From positions 62,001 through 126,000 of the forward strand of contig JAWLHK010000001.1 in assembly GCA_041690355.1 (NCBI GenBank): a DNA stretch of 64,000 nucleotides, in the 5' to 3' direction. A program made the translations under genes and the position numbers. The notes beneath the pieces were generated by a model. It had not been told where the DNA came from. It was given only the letters and a program-made list of their open reading frames with translations, and ran no database searches. This DNA comes from JAWLHK01 sp041690355 [NCBI: bacterium]. Lineage in GTDB: Bacteria > J088 > JAWLBW01. Positions 55,382 through 64,000 of this stretch are shown piece after piece (position 1 is the stretch's first letter; each line of letters opens with the position of its first letter).

Positions 55382-57856
55382 ATGCTGCGATATTCCTGTC
55401 TTGCCCTTCTCTGCGTCCTCGTGAGCGCCGGGCCCGCCGCCGCCGGCGAGCCCCTCCCCTTTCGCGCCCCCGGCATCGGCCTGGCCCTCTCGGGCGGGCG
55501 CGCTCCTGCAGCGGCCCCCGGAGACTGGGTGGCGCAGGCGAGCGGCCTTTCTCCCGAACCGGCCTACCGTGTTCTCGTCGAGGGAGATCCGATCGTCGTC
55601 GCCGGCAAGGTGGCCGCCATGGGGGGGCGCGTCCTCGGCTACCACCGTTTTTCGGTCCACGCCGAGGTGACGCGTTCGCAGCTCGAGGCCCTCACGCTCG
55701 AGCCCCGCATCCGAGGGCTCCATCTGAGCCGGCGCCTGCGACCGTCGCTCGATATTTCACGCAAACTGATCGGGGCCGATCTCGTCAACGAAGGGATCAA
55801 CCTGCCGCGGCCCTATACCGGCAAGGGGACCATCGTGGGCATCGTCGACACCGGCCTCGACATCGCCCATCCCGACTTCCGCCATCCCGACGGCAGCACG
55901 CGGGTCCTGTTTCTCTGGGATCAGACCTTCCAGTTCACCGACAACTCGCAGCGCCCGCCCGGCTTCGAGTACGGTACCGAGTGCACCGCGCAGCAGATCA
56001 ACCGCCAGCTCGCGGGCCAGTCCGACGCCTGCCCGACAGACGACGGCGAGCCGATCGGCAACATTCCGACCCAGGGGCACGGCACGCACGTTGCCGGCAT
56101 CGCCGCGGGCGACAGCGATGTGCACCGCGGCATCGCCCCCGACGCGAGCCTCATCATCGTGCGCGCCCAATTCGAAGAAGGGCGCATTCTCGACGGCGTC
56201 GACTACGTGATGGCCAAATGCGAAGAGCTGCAACGGCCCTGCGTCGTCAATCTCAGTCTGGGCACCACCGACGGCGCGCACGATGGCACCTCGCTCATCG
56301 AACAGGAGCTGGCCGCCAAGGTCGCCCCGGGGCGCCTCATCGTGGCCGCCGCCGGAAATGAAGCCTCGTCGCTCGGCACGGTCTTCGGCCACGGCGGTGT
56401 CGACCTCGACGGCTCGGGCGCCGTCGTTCACGGGCCCATTGCCGTCGCGGGCGAGGGGGTCGACGCGTCTGACTTTTCGATGCTCTTCGACATCTGGGCG
56501 CGCGACGGCCTGAACCGCCGCATCGCCGTGACCGCCATGAGCCGCGATTCGACGGGCTTTGTCGTCCACAATGCGCTCGACTTCCGCCTGCCGCCGGAAC
56601 CCGACCCCAACGATGAAACCGGCGGCCTGCTCACCTGGGTGATCGAAGACGGCGGCGGCGTGCGGTATGGCTATGTGCACATGGTCAGCGCGGTCGATCC
56701 GGCCAACACCCGGCGCGAAGTCCTGCTGGCCATCGACACCTGCAGCGATGCCCCCTGCGTCATCGGCGGCACGCGCGACGGGCGCATCACGGATTTCGAC
56801 GCGACCTACTGGGCACTCCACTGGGAGAACCTGGCCGGAGAAACGGGCCGGATCGACGTCTGGCCGTCGAATCTCTCGGCCTACCTGCGCGAGCCTGCCG
56901 CCGTGCTGCCCGTCACGGCCTGGCCCGGGCTGGGCGCCGGCGACTATGCGTTTCTCGGCGGCGACAACGAGTACACGGTCACGATTCCGGCGACGAGCGA
57001 ACGCATCATCGCGGTCGGCTCGATGGTCAGCCGAAACACGTGGACCGACATCCGCGGCCGCACCCAGCCCGCCGAATCGGGCATCCCCGTCGCGCCCGTC
57101 GGCACGCTCAGCGACTTCTCGAGCTGGGGGCCGACTACCGACGGACGCGTGAAGCCGGATCTGACCGCCCCGGGCGAGTGGATCGCGAGCGCGCACAGTA
57201 CGAACGACAACTCAGTTCCGAGCGCGTTTCTGCTCTCCGATCTGTACATGGTGCTCCCCGGCACGAGCATGGCGGCCCCCCACGTCTCGGGCGTGCTGGC
57301 GCTCATGCTCCAGCGCAACCCGACGCTGCGGGTCGAAGACCTCGTCGGCAGCGACGGGCTCCTGACGCGAAACGTGCGGGTGAACAACTTTACCGGAACG
57401 CTCCCCAGTAACCAGTGGGGCTACGGGCTGCTCGATGCGGCCGCGATCTTCGCCGATCCCGCCTTCGTCGAAGCCGCCGAAAGCGACACCGCCGCGCCCC
57501 GCATCAGCGCGGCGGCAGCCACGGTCGACGACGACCGCGTGACCGTGCGGTGGAAGACCAACGAACCCGCCGACTCGACCGTCCTCCTCCGGAACGGCGA
57601 CGACGAGATGCGCGCCTCGGTGCGCAGCCACGTCACCAATCATGCCGTCGTCCTCTCCGACGTTGCGCCCGGCACCTGGACCGTCACGGTGCGCTCGGTA
57701 GACCTGGCGGGGAACCCTGCGGTCTCTTCGGTGAGTGAAGTCGATGTGGGCGGCTGCGGCTGCATGAGCCGCACGGGACCCACGGTCGCCGACGGCGCAT
57801 TCGCGACGCTGGTCTTCGCCGGTCTGCTCGCGCTGCGCCTCCGCCGCCGGCGCTGA
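55382..57856 (+). CDS. Secreted subtilisin-like (S8) protease with MYXO-CTERM-like tail
   Basis: An 824-residue secreted protease. The signal peptide ends about residue 21. The catalytic triad: Asp in VGIVDTGLDIAHPDF near 155, His in GHGTHVAGIAAG near 232 and Ser in GTSMAAPHVSGVLALML near 626, with a long insertion between His and Ser. A fibronectin-like domain (about 710-790) follows. The C-terminus reads GGCGCMSRTGP, then a hydrophobic helix and RLRRRR. Expected role: extracellular proteolysis, possibly surface retained. Confidence 0.92.
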   Translation: MLRYSCLALLCVLVSAGPAAAGEPLPFRAPGIGLALSGGRAPAAAPGDWVAQASGLSPEPAYRVLVEGDPIVVAGKVAAMGGRVLGYHRFSVHAEVTRSQLEALTLEPRIRGLHLSRRLRPSLDISRKLIGADLVNEGINLPRPYTGKGTIVGIVDTGLDIAHPDFRHPDGSTRVLFLWDQTFQFTDNSQRPPGFEYGTECTAQQINRQLAGQSDACPTDDGEPIGNIPTQGHGTHVAGIAAGDSDVHRGIAPDASLIIVRAQFEEGRILDGVDYVMAKCEELQRPCVVNLSLGTTDGAHDGTSLIEQELAAKVAPGRLIVAAAGNEASSLGTVFGHGGVDLDGSGAVVHGPIAVAGEGVDASDFSMLFDIWARDGLNRRIAVTAMSRDSTGFVVHNALDFRLPPEPDPNDETGGLLTWVIEDGGGVRYGYVHMVSAVDPANTRREVLLAIDTCSDAPCVIGGTRDGRITDFDATYWALHWENLAGETGRIDVWPSNLSAYLREPAAVLPVTAWPGLGAGDYAFLGGDNEYTVTIPATSERIIAVGSMVSRNTWTDIRGRTQPAESGIPVAPVGTLSDFSSWGPTTDGRVKPDLTAPGEWIASAHSTNDNSVPSAFLLSDLYMVLPGTSMAAPHVSGVLALMLQRNPTLRVEDLVGSDGLLTRNVRVNNFTGTLPSNQWGYGLLDAAAIFADPAFVEAAESDTAAPRISAAAATVDDDRVTVRWKTNEPADSTVLLRNGDDEMRASVRSHVTNHAVVLSDVAPGTWTVTVRSVDLAGNPAVSSVSEVDVGGCGCMSRTGPTVADGAFATLVFAGLLALRLRRRR

Positions 57857-57888
57857 AGCGGTCTCGAGTCCCTTCGCGGGGTGTGAAA

Positions 57889-57903
57889 ATTCCGCGCGGG
57901 AAT
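57889..57903. terminator. Possible bidirectional terminator hairpin
   Basis: ATTCC, GCGCG, GGAAT in the convergent gap between the protease and the flavin reductase, preceded by a short A-rich run. Weak. Confidence 0.3.
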
Positions 57904-57916
57904 CCTTCGCGGCCTG

Positions 57917-58570
57917 CTAAGCCGGCCCCTGGATCTCCGACTGCTCTTCGAGGGCGGCGGCGATACGCCGGGCGCGCAGTTCGTCTTCGCAGACCTCACG
58001 CTCGCCGACGACGGGAATGACCGCCTCGGCCAGCTTGAGAAAGCCCACCAGCTCGACGCGCAGCCGCAGGGCGAGTTTCTCGTCCCGGAGACGGGCCGGC
58101 TCGTCGAAGGCCTCGTTTGCGTGCGCCAGCGCGAACATATCGGGAAACACCATGGCCCCGCACGCCTCGAGCGGGATACGGGTCTGCCAGAGGCCGCGAA
58201 TGCCCCCCATGGGCGACGGAGAGGCCGCGATCAGGTAGACGCTCTTCCCGCGCCAGGGCATCGGGCGGGCGCGGGAAACCCAGTCGATGGCATTCTTGAG
58301 CGGCCCCGAGATCGAGTAGTTGTATTCCGGCGCGGCGATGATCAGGGCATCGGATCGGCGCACCTCTTCGACAAGCCGCGACGCACCGGGAGGGATACCC
58401 TCCCGGGCTTCGCGGTCACCGTTGTAAATCGGCATGTCGAAGTCGGCGAACTCGGCGACGTCGACGGCGACGGCGAATCCTTCTTCACCGGCCATGGCGG
58501 CGGCGCAGCGGATCAGTCTCCGGTTCAGCGACCGGGTGCGGCAGGATGCGGCGAAGGCCAGCGTGCGCAT
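57917..58570 (-). CDS. NADPH-dependent FMN reductase-like flavoprotein
   Basis: A 217-residue flavodoxin-fold protein. The FMN phosphate loop is ASCRTRSLNRRL near residue 9, and the family signature is APEYNYSISGPLKNAIDWVSR near residue 85 (the first 20 residues of the usual pattern). Members reduce FMN, quinones, azo dyes or chromate. A C-terminal helical extension of about 40 residues is present. It is divergent from the pirin gene. Confidence 0.88.
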   Translation of the reverse strand: MRTLAFAASCRTRSLNRRLIRCAAAMAGEEGFAVAVDVAEFADFDMPIYNGDREAREGIPPGASRLVEEVRRSDALIIAAPEYNYSISGPLKNAIDWVSRARPMPWRGKSVYLIAASPSPMGGIRGLWQTRIPLEACGAMVFPDMFALAHANEAFDEPARLRDEKLALRLRVELVGFLKLAEAVIPVVGEREVCEDELRARRIAAALEEQSEIQGPA

Positions 58571-58729
58571 GGGAGTCTCCTCCCGAGCATTCTAGGCCCG
58601 GTGTCGCCCTGCGGCAGCGGCGAGCGGACGCTGCGCGGCCCGGAATCGTTGTGTCGCTCGCGCGCGCTCGTGCAAGGCCGTACCGTGACGGAGTATGCTG
58701 GACGGTACACGCAGCCTGCGGAGGCAACC

Positions 58730-59635
58730 ATGACCCACGCCGCCATCGAACTCGTCATTCCCGGCCGCGCCCGCGACATCGGCGGTTTTCCCGTGCAGCG
58801 GGTGCTCCCCTTTGCGAAGCGCCGAGCGGTCGGACCCTTCGTGTTTCTCGACCGCATGGGTCCGCACCGTCTGGCGCCGGACGAGGCGGTCGACGTCCTC
58901 CCGCATCCGCACATCGGCCTCTCGACCCTCACCTATCTGTTTGCCGGCGAGCTGCTGCACCGCGACAGCCTGGGCTCGGTGCAGGCGATTCGTCCCGGCG
59001 CCGTCAACTGGATGCACGCCGGGCGCGGCATCGTGCACTCGGAGCGCACGCCCCCCGCCCTGCGCGGGCAGGCGCACGCGCTCGACGGCGTGCAGGTCTG
59101 GCTTGCCGATCCCCGGGCCGACGAGACGGGCGACCCGTGGTTCGCGCATCATGCCGCAGAGGCCCTCCCCACGTTGCACGACGACGACCGCGAACTGCGC
59201 ATCATTCTCGGCGATTGGGAGGGAACCCTATCTCCCGTCCGCACCCTGTCGCCGGCCCTCTACGCCGACGTGCGCCTCGACGCAGGGGGAACGCTGCCGA
59301 TCCCGGCCGGCGTCGAGGAGCGGGCCATCTACATCCTCGCGGGAAGCGTCGCGGTCACCGGAAGCCCGGCCCGCTACGCGGCGGGGAATCTGCTGGCCTT
59401 CGGACGGGGCGCACTGGAGATCCGGGCTGCAGACGGCCCGCTGCACGCCATGGTGCTGGGGGGCGCTCCGCTCGACGGCCCCCGGTTCATCGAGTGGAAC
59501 TTCGTGTCGAGCTCCCGCGAGCGCATCGAGCAGGCCAAGGCCGATTGGGTGGCGCGGCGATTTCCCGACATTCCCGGCGAAAGCGGTTTCATTCCGCTTC
59601 CGGCATCGGGGCCCCGCGAAGTCAGCTACCCGTGA
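58730..59635 (+). CDS. Pirin family protein
   Basis: A 301-residue bicupin. The N-terminal cupin has the metal-binding pattern HPHIGLSTLTYLFAGELLHRDS near residue 62, with the later His in MHAGRGIVHSE near residue 98 and VQVWLADP. Pirins such as YhhW act as quercetinases; others are redox-dependent regulators. The ATG at 58730 follows GGAGG. It is divergent from the flavin reductase, hinting at a redox-stress unit. Confidence 0.9.
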   Translation: MTHAAIELVIPGRARDIGGFPVQRVLPFAKRRAVGPFVFLDRMGPHRLAPDEAVDVLPHPHIGLSTLTYLFAGELLHRDSLGSVQAIRPGAVNWMHAGRGIVHSERTPPALRGQAHALDGVQVWLADPRADETGDPWFAHHAAEALPTLHDDDRELRIILGDWEGTLSPVRTLSPALYADVRLDAGGTLPIPAGVEERAIYILAGSVAVTGSPARYAAGNLLAFGRGALEIRAADGPLHAMVLGGAPLDGPRFIEWNFVSSSRERIEQAKADWVARRFPDIPGESGFIPLPASGPREVSYP

Positions 59636-59736
59636 GAAAAAGAAGGACGAACGGGACCGACGGCCTGCCCACGCGGATACAATTTGAAAAGAGAGCCCCC
59701 GACCGCCCCCAGGACCTTCGAAAAGGAGAAGTCCGC

Positions 59737-60273
59737 ATGACAACCCCCTTGGCCGTTCCCAAACCCGTCGCCGCCGGTCTACTTCTGGCCCTGCTCGCCA
59801 TCTTCTTCGGCTTCGCGCTCGGCGGCGTCTTCGGCGCCAACGAAGCGCTCGTCAAGCAGCACCTCCAGGAGTCGGGCACGGCCGTGCTCGACTCCGTTTA
59901 CCGGGGTGACGTGCAGGCAAAGGACGCCGTCGTGGCCAAGTCCTTTCAGTACCTTCTTCGCGCGCATCTGCACGGCGGGGCCATCGGCGCGGCCGCCGTG
60001 GGCTCGATCCTGGCCATGCTCCTGCTCTGCCGGATCGGGCTGGTGGTCAAACTGAGCGCGGTGTCGTTCGGCGCCGGCGCCCTGCTCTACGCCGTGTACT
60101 GGCTCACGGCCGGATTCGCCGCCCCCGGACTGGGTGGAACCGGTGCGGCCAAAGAAGCCTACGCCTTTCTCGGATTCCCCGGCGCGGGGATGGCCATGCT
60201 CGGGCTCGTGGGAACACTGCTTTCGGTGGTGAGAGATACGCTGCTGGTGAAAACCCGGAGCCAGGGTTCATGA
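59737..60273 (+). CDS. Membrane protein of unknown function
   Basis: A 178-residue protein with four probable helices (about 10-32, 82-102, 105-125, 145-170) and an AAGGAG ribosome site. The region between the first two helices is soluble and helical. I do not recognise a family. It follows pirin by 101 nt. The stop codon is the start of an AGGAGTC repeat region. Confidence 0.65.
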   Translation: MTTPLAVPKPVAAGLLLALLAIFFGFALGGVFGANEALVKQHLQESGTAVLDSVYRGDVQAKDAVVAKSFQYLLRAHLHGGAIGAAAVGSILAMLLLCRIGLVVKLSAVSFGAGALLYAVYWLTAGFAAPGLGGTGAAKEAYAFLGFPGAGMAMLGLVGTLLSVVRDTLLVKTRSQGS

Positions 60274-60276
60274 GCC

Positions 60277-60379
60277 AGGAGTCAGGAGTCACGTGCCTTG
60301 CGTCAGGAGTCAGGAAGTCGATCGAGGACCATCGACTTCCGCCTTCCAGGTGACAGGCGACTCTCGACTCTCAACTCAG
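60277..60379. repeat. Heptamer arrays around a 10-bp hairpin
   Basis: AGGAGTC units (60277-60290 and 60305-60318), then a perfect inverted repeat GGAAGTCGAT / ATCGACTTCC (60313-60340, 8-nt loop), then GACTCTC, GACTCTC, AACTCAG (60359-60379). The last unit covers the stop of the TPM gene (60376). The hairpin may act as a bidirectional terminator. Confidence 0.7.
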
Positions 60380-60792
60380 TCGGTGTGGGGTTCGTCGGGG
60401 AGCTCGTTTCCTTCGCCGCGCTCCGCGGGCAGGTAGCGGCGGAACACCTTGCCGACTTCGTCTATGGCGGTCAGCAGTGCGCGTAACGGTTCGCCCTCAT
60501 GCGCGTGGCCGAGGGCGAGCCGGATGACCGCCGCCCAGAATTCCTGGCCGACATGGGCGTGAATGCCCGCGTCGCCGAGAATCGCCATCTTGTGATCACG
60601 TTCGCAGAAGAGAATCAGCACGCCCGTGCGGCCGCGCGTGCGCTCCATCCCCAGTTCCGCGAATGCCTCGCGGGCCGCATCGAGCGCGTCGACATGGCAA
60701 CGGCGCGGGAGTACGACGCGAAGTTCCCCTGTATTCCCCGCTTCGGCGGCGCGCACGGCCCGTACGATTTCATCGCGTTCCAGTCTGTTCAT
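60376..60792 (-). CDS. TPM domain protein (cytoplasmic)
   Basis: A 138-residue protein starting MNRLERDEIVRAVRAAEAGNTGELRVVL, the usual start of short TPM (TLP18.3/Psb32/MOLO-1) domain proteins. GVLILFCERDHKMAILGDAGIHAHVG is the core strand pair. No signal or membrane segment. The ATG overlaps the stop of the longer TPM gene (ATGA), so both are co-translated. The function of the pair in bacteria is unclear. Confidence 0.82.
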   Translation of the reverse strand: MNRLERDEIVRAVRAAEAGNTGELRVVLPRRCHVDALDAAREAFAELGMERTRGRTGVLILFCERDHKMAILGDAGIHAHVGQEFWAAVIRLALGHAHEGEPLRALLTAIDEVGKVFRRYLPAERGEGNELPDEPHTD

Positions 60793-61568
60793 CACCACGA
60801 CCCCGATGCGCCGCCGCCGCCGAACCCGCCGCCGCCGCCGCGAAAACCGCCAAAGCCGCCGCCACGCCGCCCGCCGAAGCCGCCGGCGCCCCAGCCGCCC
60901 CCCCACCCGTGATGCCGGCCGCCGTACCGCTGCCAGCCTCCGTGCGAGACCGCCTGCACGCCGTAGCGGATGCGCTGCAGGATGGCGACGAGGGCGACGA
61001 CGAACATGGCGAGCAGAAAGAGTCCCAGGCCGAAGAGCGGGACGGTCGGGCGCGAGGCCGGCAGCGACTGATCGTACTCGCCCCGCGCAGCGCGCATGAG
61101 CGACTCGATGCCGGCCGCGATTCCATCGGTCCAGCGCCCTTCGCGGAAGTAGGGGATCATGCGCTGGCGGATGATCGTCGCCGCGAGCGCATCAGGGATC
61201 GCCCCTTCGAGACCGTAACCGACTTCGATGCGCGCCTGCCGGTCCTGGGGAAAAATCCCGACGATGACGCCGTTGTCGCGCCCCTTCTGTCCGGGCTTCC
61301 AGCGCTCGGCAAAGCGCAAGGTCACCTCTTCGGGCGGTTCCCCCTCGAGCGAGGGGAGAATGACGACGAGAATCTGATTGCTCGTGGCGCGGTCGAACTC
61401 CGCCAGGCTGCGTTCGAGGCGCGTGCGGTCGCGGCTCGACAGCAGGCGGGCGTAGTCGTTGACGTACTGGGCGGTGCGCGGCGGCACCTCCACGGCCCCG
61501 TAGGCCGGCGTGCCGGCCGGCGGGAGGAGAAACAGAAGGAACGCAAAGCGTGCGAAGAGGCGCTTCAT
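60792..61568 (-). CDS. TPM domain protein, secreted and membrane-anchored (YgcG-like)
   Basis: A 258-residue protein with an N-terminal signal peptide, a TPM domain at about residues 35-165 (YVNDYARLLSSRDRTRLE, DNGVIVGIFPQDRQARIEVG and a GLEGAIPDALAATI region), one membrane helix near 185 and a Gly-rich C-terminus ending GGGASGSW, a common YgcG ending. It is encoded next to LemA, its usual partner. Proposed role: envelope-associated, unknown chemistry. Confidence 0.87.
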   Translation of the reverse strand: MKRLFARFAFLLFLLPPAGTPAYGAVEVPPRTAQYVNDYARLLSSRDRTRLERSLAEFDRATSNQILVVILPSLEGEPPEEVTLRFAERWKPGQKGRDNGVIVGIFPQDRQARIEVGYGLEGAIPDALAATIIRQRMIPYFREGRWTDGIAAGIESLMRAARGEYDQSLPASRPTVPLFGLGLFLLAMFVVALVAILQRIRYGVQAVSHGGWQRYGGRHHGWGGGWGAGGFGGRRGGGFGGFRGGGGGFGGGGASGSW

Positions 61569-61573
61569 GGAGC

Positions 61574-62173
61574 TCAGAATCGCACCGGCGGGGCCTGTTC
61601 GGCACCGGGTTGGGCCTGGAAATACGGACGTTTGTCGAAGCCCGCAGATGCCGCGACCAGGTTCGCCGGGAATTGACGCACGCGGGAGTTGTAGGCCTGC
61701 ACCGTCTCGTTATAGCGGCGCCGTTCGACGGCGATGCGGTTTTCGGTTCCCTCGAGCTGGGCCTGCAGGTTGAGAAAGTTCTCGTTCGCCTTGAGATCGG
61801 GATAGGCTTCACGAAGCGCGAGCAGCCGCTGCAGAGCGCCCGAGAGCTGCTGCTGGCTCTGCTCGAAGCGCCGCATCGCCTCGGGGTCCTGAAGCGCCTC
61901 GGCGGGGAGATTCACGACCATCGAGGCGCTCGCGCGGGCGTTCGTCACGGCTTCGAGCGTTTCGCGTTCGTGCGCCGCGTACCCTTTCACGGTCTCGACC
62001 AGATTGGGGATCAGATCCAGACGGCGTTGATACACGGTCTGCACCTGCCCCCACTGTCCCTCGACCGTTTCGTCGAGACGCACCAGATCGTTGCGGGTGC
62101 CCACATACCATCCGCCGGCGACAACGGCGAGCAGAACGAGAACGGCAAGAATGATGAGCGCGGCCTTTTTCAT
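61574..62173 (-). CDS. LemA family protein
   Basis: A 199-residue protein with one N-terminal helix (ALIILAVLVLLAVVAGGWYVG). The helical LemA domain has NDLVRLDETVEGQWGQVQTVYQRRLDLIPNLVETV... as in the family, and ENFLNLQAQLEGTENRI. LemA is a membrane protein of unknown function often paired with TPM/YgcG genes, as here (5 nt upstream of the TPM gene). Confidence 0.92.
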   Translation of the reverse strand: MKKAALIILAVLVLLAVVAGGWYVGTRNDLVRLDETVEGQWGQVQTVYQRRLDLIPNLVETVKGYAAHERETLEAVTNARASASMVVNLPAEALQDPEAMRRFEQSQQQLSGALQRLLALREAYPDLKANENFLNLQAQLEGTENRIAVERRRYNETVQAYNSRVRQFPANLVAASAGFDKRPYFQAQPGAEQAPPVRF

Positions 62174-62179
62174 GGAGCC

Positions 62180-63880
62180 TCAGAGCGGGAGTTGAGCGAC
62201 GATGGTCACGATGAGCGCATTCAGGGCGCGGCGGTCGGGAGACACCAGCGCGGTCCCGGGGATCGGATTCTCGCCCGCCGGGACCTGCAGATCGGCGCGC
62301 ACTTCGAGAAGGCCGCCGAACGACGGGTCCGCAAAGGCAATGTAGGGGAGACCCGACGCGACGCCGTCGGCCGCGATCGCGTCGACCTGGAGCGCCGCAT
62401 AGGCCGGGGCGGCCTCGGCGGTGGCAGCTGCGGGAAAATGGGCCTGGTCGACGATCGGCAGGTCACCGCAGGTCAGGTGCGGCTGGGGCGACGATTCTCC
62501 CGCGTCCTGGTAACGGGGAAATCCGTCGACGCTTCCCACGGCCCCGCCCACCGCGCACTCCCACTCGAGCAGAAAGCTGTTCTGCCGCACGTCGAGGTCT
62601 GTACGGTAATAGGGGAGAAAGTCGCGCAGGCCGCGGGGGTGCGTAAACCAGGCCGCCGGATGCAGCGCAAACCAGTCGGGGACGAAGTCCCTGACCAGCC
62701 CCTCGACCGCGGCGGGCGAGGAGATCAGGCCGAGGGCCGACTTGATCGCTTCGCTCAGATCCAGGTCGAGCTGGCGCACGATACCGACGGCCGATACGGC
62801 CACCGAAGCGAGAATCGGAACCAGATGCGCGTGCCACTCCACGCGGGGGGCGGCCCCGGGCACGGCCGCGGCCAGGTTCTCGGCCAGCGTCAGAAAACCC
62901 GTCTCGAAGCCCTCGGTAACCGGCAGGCTGAGCGGCCCGTATTTCGCCGCGCCCGATGCCGTCGTGCCGACCCGCAGGGCGTCGACGGTGAGTACGGCAA
63001 TCGTCGTTCCGCTCCCTCCCTCGAACTGCAGCCAGCCGGGATTGCCCTCGACCGCCTCGCGCAGGGTCGCAAGGGCCTCGGCCATCACGCGCAGGTGCTC
63101 GCGGGCGCGCGCGGGGAGTTCGTCGCCGTCGATCGTGCCGTTGCCGTCGGCGTCGCGCGCGAGCAGCGCAAGAAACTCCGGATTGTCTTCGAGCACGTAG
63201 ACGAGCACGTTGGCCAGCTTCGGCCCTGAAATCGTGAAGCTCGAAAAGCTGCCCGTATAGGACGTGAAGTAGTCGAGCGTCTCGAAGAGATCGATGGTCA
63301 GCTCGTGCGCGAACACGAGGTCGAGCAGGCCGGCGCCGCCGTGGCAGAGCGCAGACAGAAACTGCGCATCGGCGGGGCGCCAGGTGCCGCCCAGATTGAG
63401 AATCTCGTCGGCGCTCCACTTGACGGGAACCGTCGTGACCGCGAACGCGAAATTTCCCGCACGGGCGCTGTCGAACGACTGTGCGGCCGTCGCCAGCTGG
63501 TCGCGCAGCGGCAGAAGCACGTCGAGGATGATCTGATTGTAGACGCGGGCTTCGTCGGTCTCGCCGTCGCCCGGCCGATCGCCCACGGCCGTCTTGGGAA
63601 CGAGATCGCCGAAGCCGGCGGCGCGCACGACGACGCTGACCTGTTCGTAGGTGGTCAGCAGCTCACTGAGGCCGAAGCCGAAATGGGCTTCGCGATTGTC
63701 GGGATCCTGTGCAAGGGCGTCGCGGAAAAATCCGCCGGCGGCCTGGAACTGGCTTAGCTCGAGCCGGTGCTTTCCTTCGGCCACGAGGCGCCGGGCCTCT
63801 TCCCGGCGCGCGTCGGTCTTCTCGGCGCAGGCACTCAGAAGCAGGAGACCGAGAAGTCCGAATCGCAGAAAAAAGTGCAT
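62180..63880 (-). CDS. Large lipoprotein of unknown function
   Basis: A 566-residue lipoprotein with lipobox LLSAC near residue 18. A short TPR-like segment follows (AAGGFFRDALAQDPDNREAH). The body is mostly alpha-helical with an EF-hand-like loop DADGNGTIDGDE near residue 245. The C-terminal third is of mixed character and ends in an unremarkable tail. I do not recognise a family. The gene lies 7 nt before lemA, so it may belong to that operon. Confidence 0.72.
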   Translation of the reverse strand: MHFFLRFGLLGLLLLSACAEKTDARREEARRLVAEGKHRLELSQFQAAGGFFRDALAQDPDNREAHFGFGLSELLTTYEQVSVVVRAAGFGDLVPKTAVGDRPGDGETDEARVYNQIILDVLLPLRDQLATAAQSFDSARAGNFAFAVTTVPVKWSADEILNLGGTWRPADAQFLSALCHGGAGLLDLVFAHELTIDLFETLDYFTSYTGSFSSFTISGPKLANVLVYVLEDNPEFLALLARDADGNGTIDGDELPARAREHLRVMAEALATLREAVEGNPGWLQFEGGSGTTIAVLTVDALRVGTTASGAAKYGPLSLPVTEGFETGFLTLAENLAAAVPGAAPRVEWHAHLVPILASVAVSAVGIVRQLDLDLSEAIKSALGLISSPAAVEGLVRDFVPDWFALHPAAWFTHPRGLRDFLPYYRTDLDVRQNSFLLEWECAVGGAVGSVDGFPRYQDAGESSPQPHLTCGDLPIVDQAHFPAAATAEAAPAYAALQVDAIAADGVASGLPYIAFADPSFGGLLEVRADLQVPAGENPIPGTALVSPDRRALNALIVTIVAQLPL

Positions 63881-64000
63881 GCTGGCTCCGGGCCCGCCGA
63901 AAATACCGCCGGAAAGGCTGACGGGTCTAGGATCAGATCTTAGTGGAAGGAACCGGGGGGATCAAGCGTGCGGGCGCCTTACCGCACGGCGAGAGAGCGA

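Noticed and set aside
60750-60906. Minus-strand N-terminal extension of the short TPM protein (Arg-rich)
   Set aside because: It is the out-of-frame shadow of the Gly-rich tail of the neighbouring TPM gene; the ATG at 60792 overlaps that gene's stop in the usual ATGA manner.

Overview
The window is G+C-rich bacterial chromosome (about two-thirds G+C by eye) with dense, mostly housekeeping gene content. I see no transposase, phage module, CRISPR array or rRNA. Three predicted secreted proteins (28835-30715, 41872-45888, 55382-57856) end in a Gly-Cys motif, a hydrophobic helix and an Arg cluster. That resembles the MYXO-CTERM sorting tail of Myxococcota. With the lipoproteins, a roadblock/LC7 protein and a SigZ/CorE-like sigma factor, this suggests Myxococcota or a related 'deltaproteobacterial' lineage. 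The taxonomy is inference.

Layout. 1-8978: end of a surface-polysaccharide cluster (flippase, two FkbM methyltransferases, three glycosyltransferases, a GT-C-like membrane protein, and a second such gene broken by a frameshift near 7990-8004). 9033-13202: thioesterase, GlpX-like protein, TrmH, gltX and a small membrane protein. 13274-16789: cysS, a methyltransferase, rplU-rpmA and a TusA-like protein. 17004-21789: ferritin-like protein, two acyl-CoA dehydrogenases of different catalytic type, an SDR and a TetR regulator. 21904-27705 (minus): copper-type P-ATPase with three YHS domains, Cys-tailed sigma factor, rhomboid protease and PAS sensor. 28087-36530 (minus): tRNA-Arg, roadblock protein, M6 protease, HhH protein, cimA, lysC, tsaE, nnr, acpS. 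36558-45888 (minus): three large envelope proteins. 46425-50879: amidohydrolase lipoprotein, tRNA-Leu with tail repeats, nadB, DedA. 51054-54408 (minus): SurA-like protein, diguanylate cyclase, FtsB-like protein. 54581-63880: enoyl-CoA hydratase, subtilase, flavin reductase, pirin, TPM/LemA cluster and a lipoprotein.

The most unusual signals are non-coding. First, about ten intergenic regions carry short tandem arrays whose unit is seven bases, although the unit sequence differs from locus to locus. They often touch stop codons, and one supplies the start codon of a methyltransferase. Second, tRNA-Leu(CAG) is followed by a 93-bp tandem repeat, and each copy begins with the last 19 nt of the tRNA, as in the E. 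coli tyrT tail repeats. Among proteins, the GlpX-like protein has replaced two metal-ligand aspartates (D33 to H, D85 to K in E. coli numbering) while keeping the three glutamates.

Several genes have a TATAAT- or TAGAAT-like -10 box only 6-14 nt before the start codon, so leaderless or near-leaderless mRNAs may be common here.
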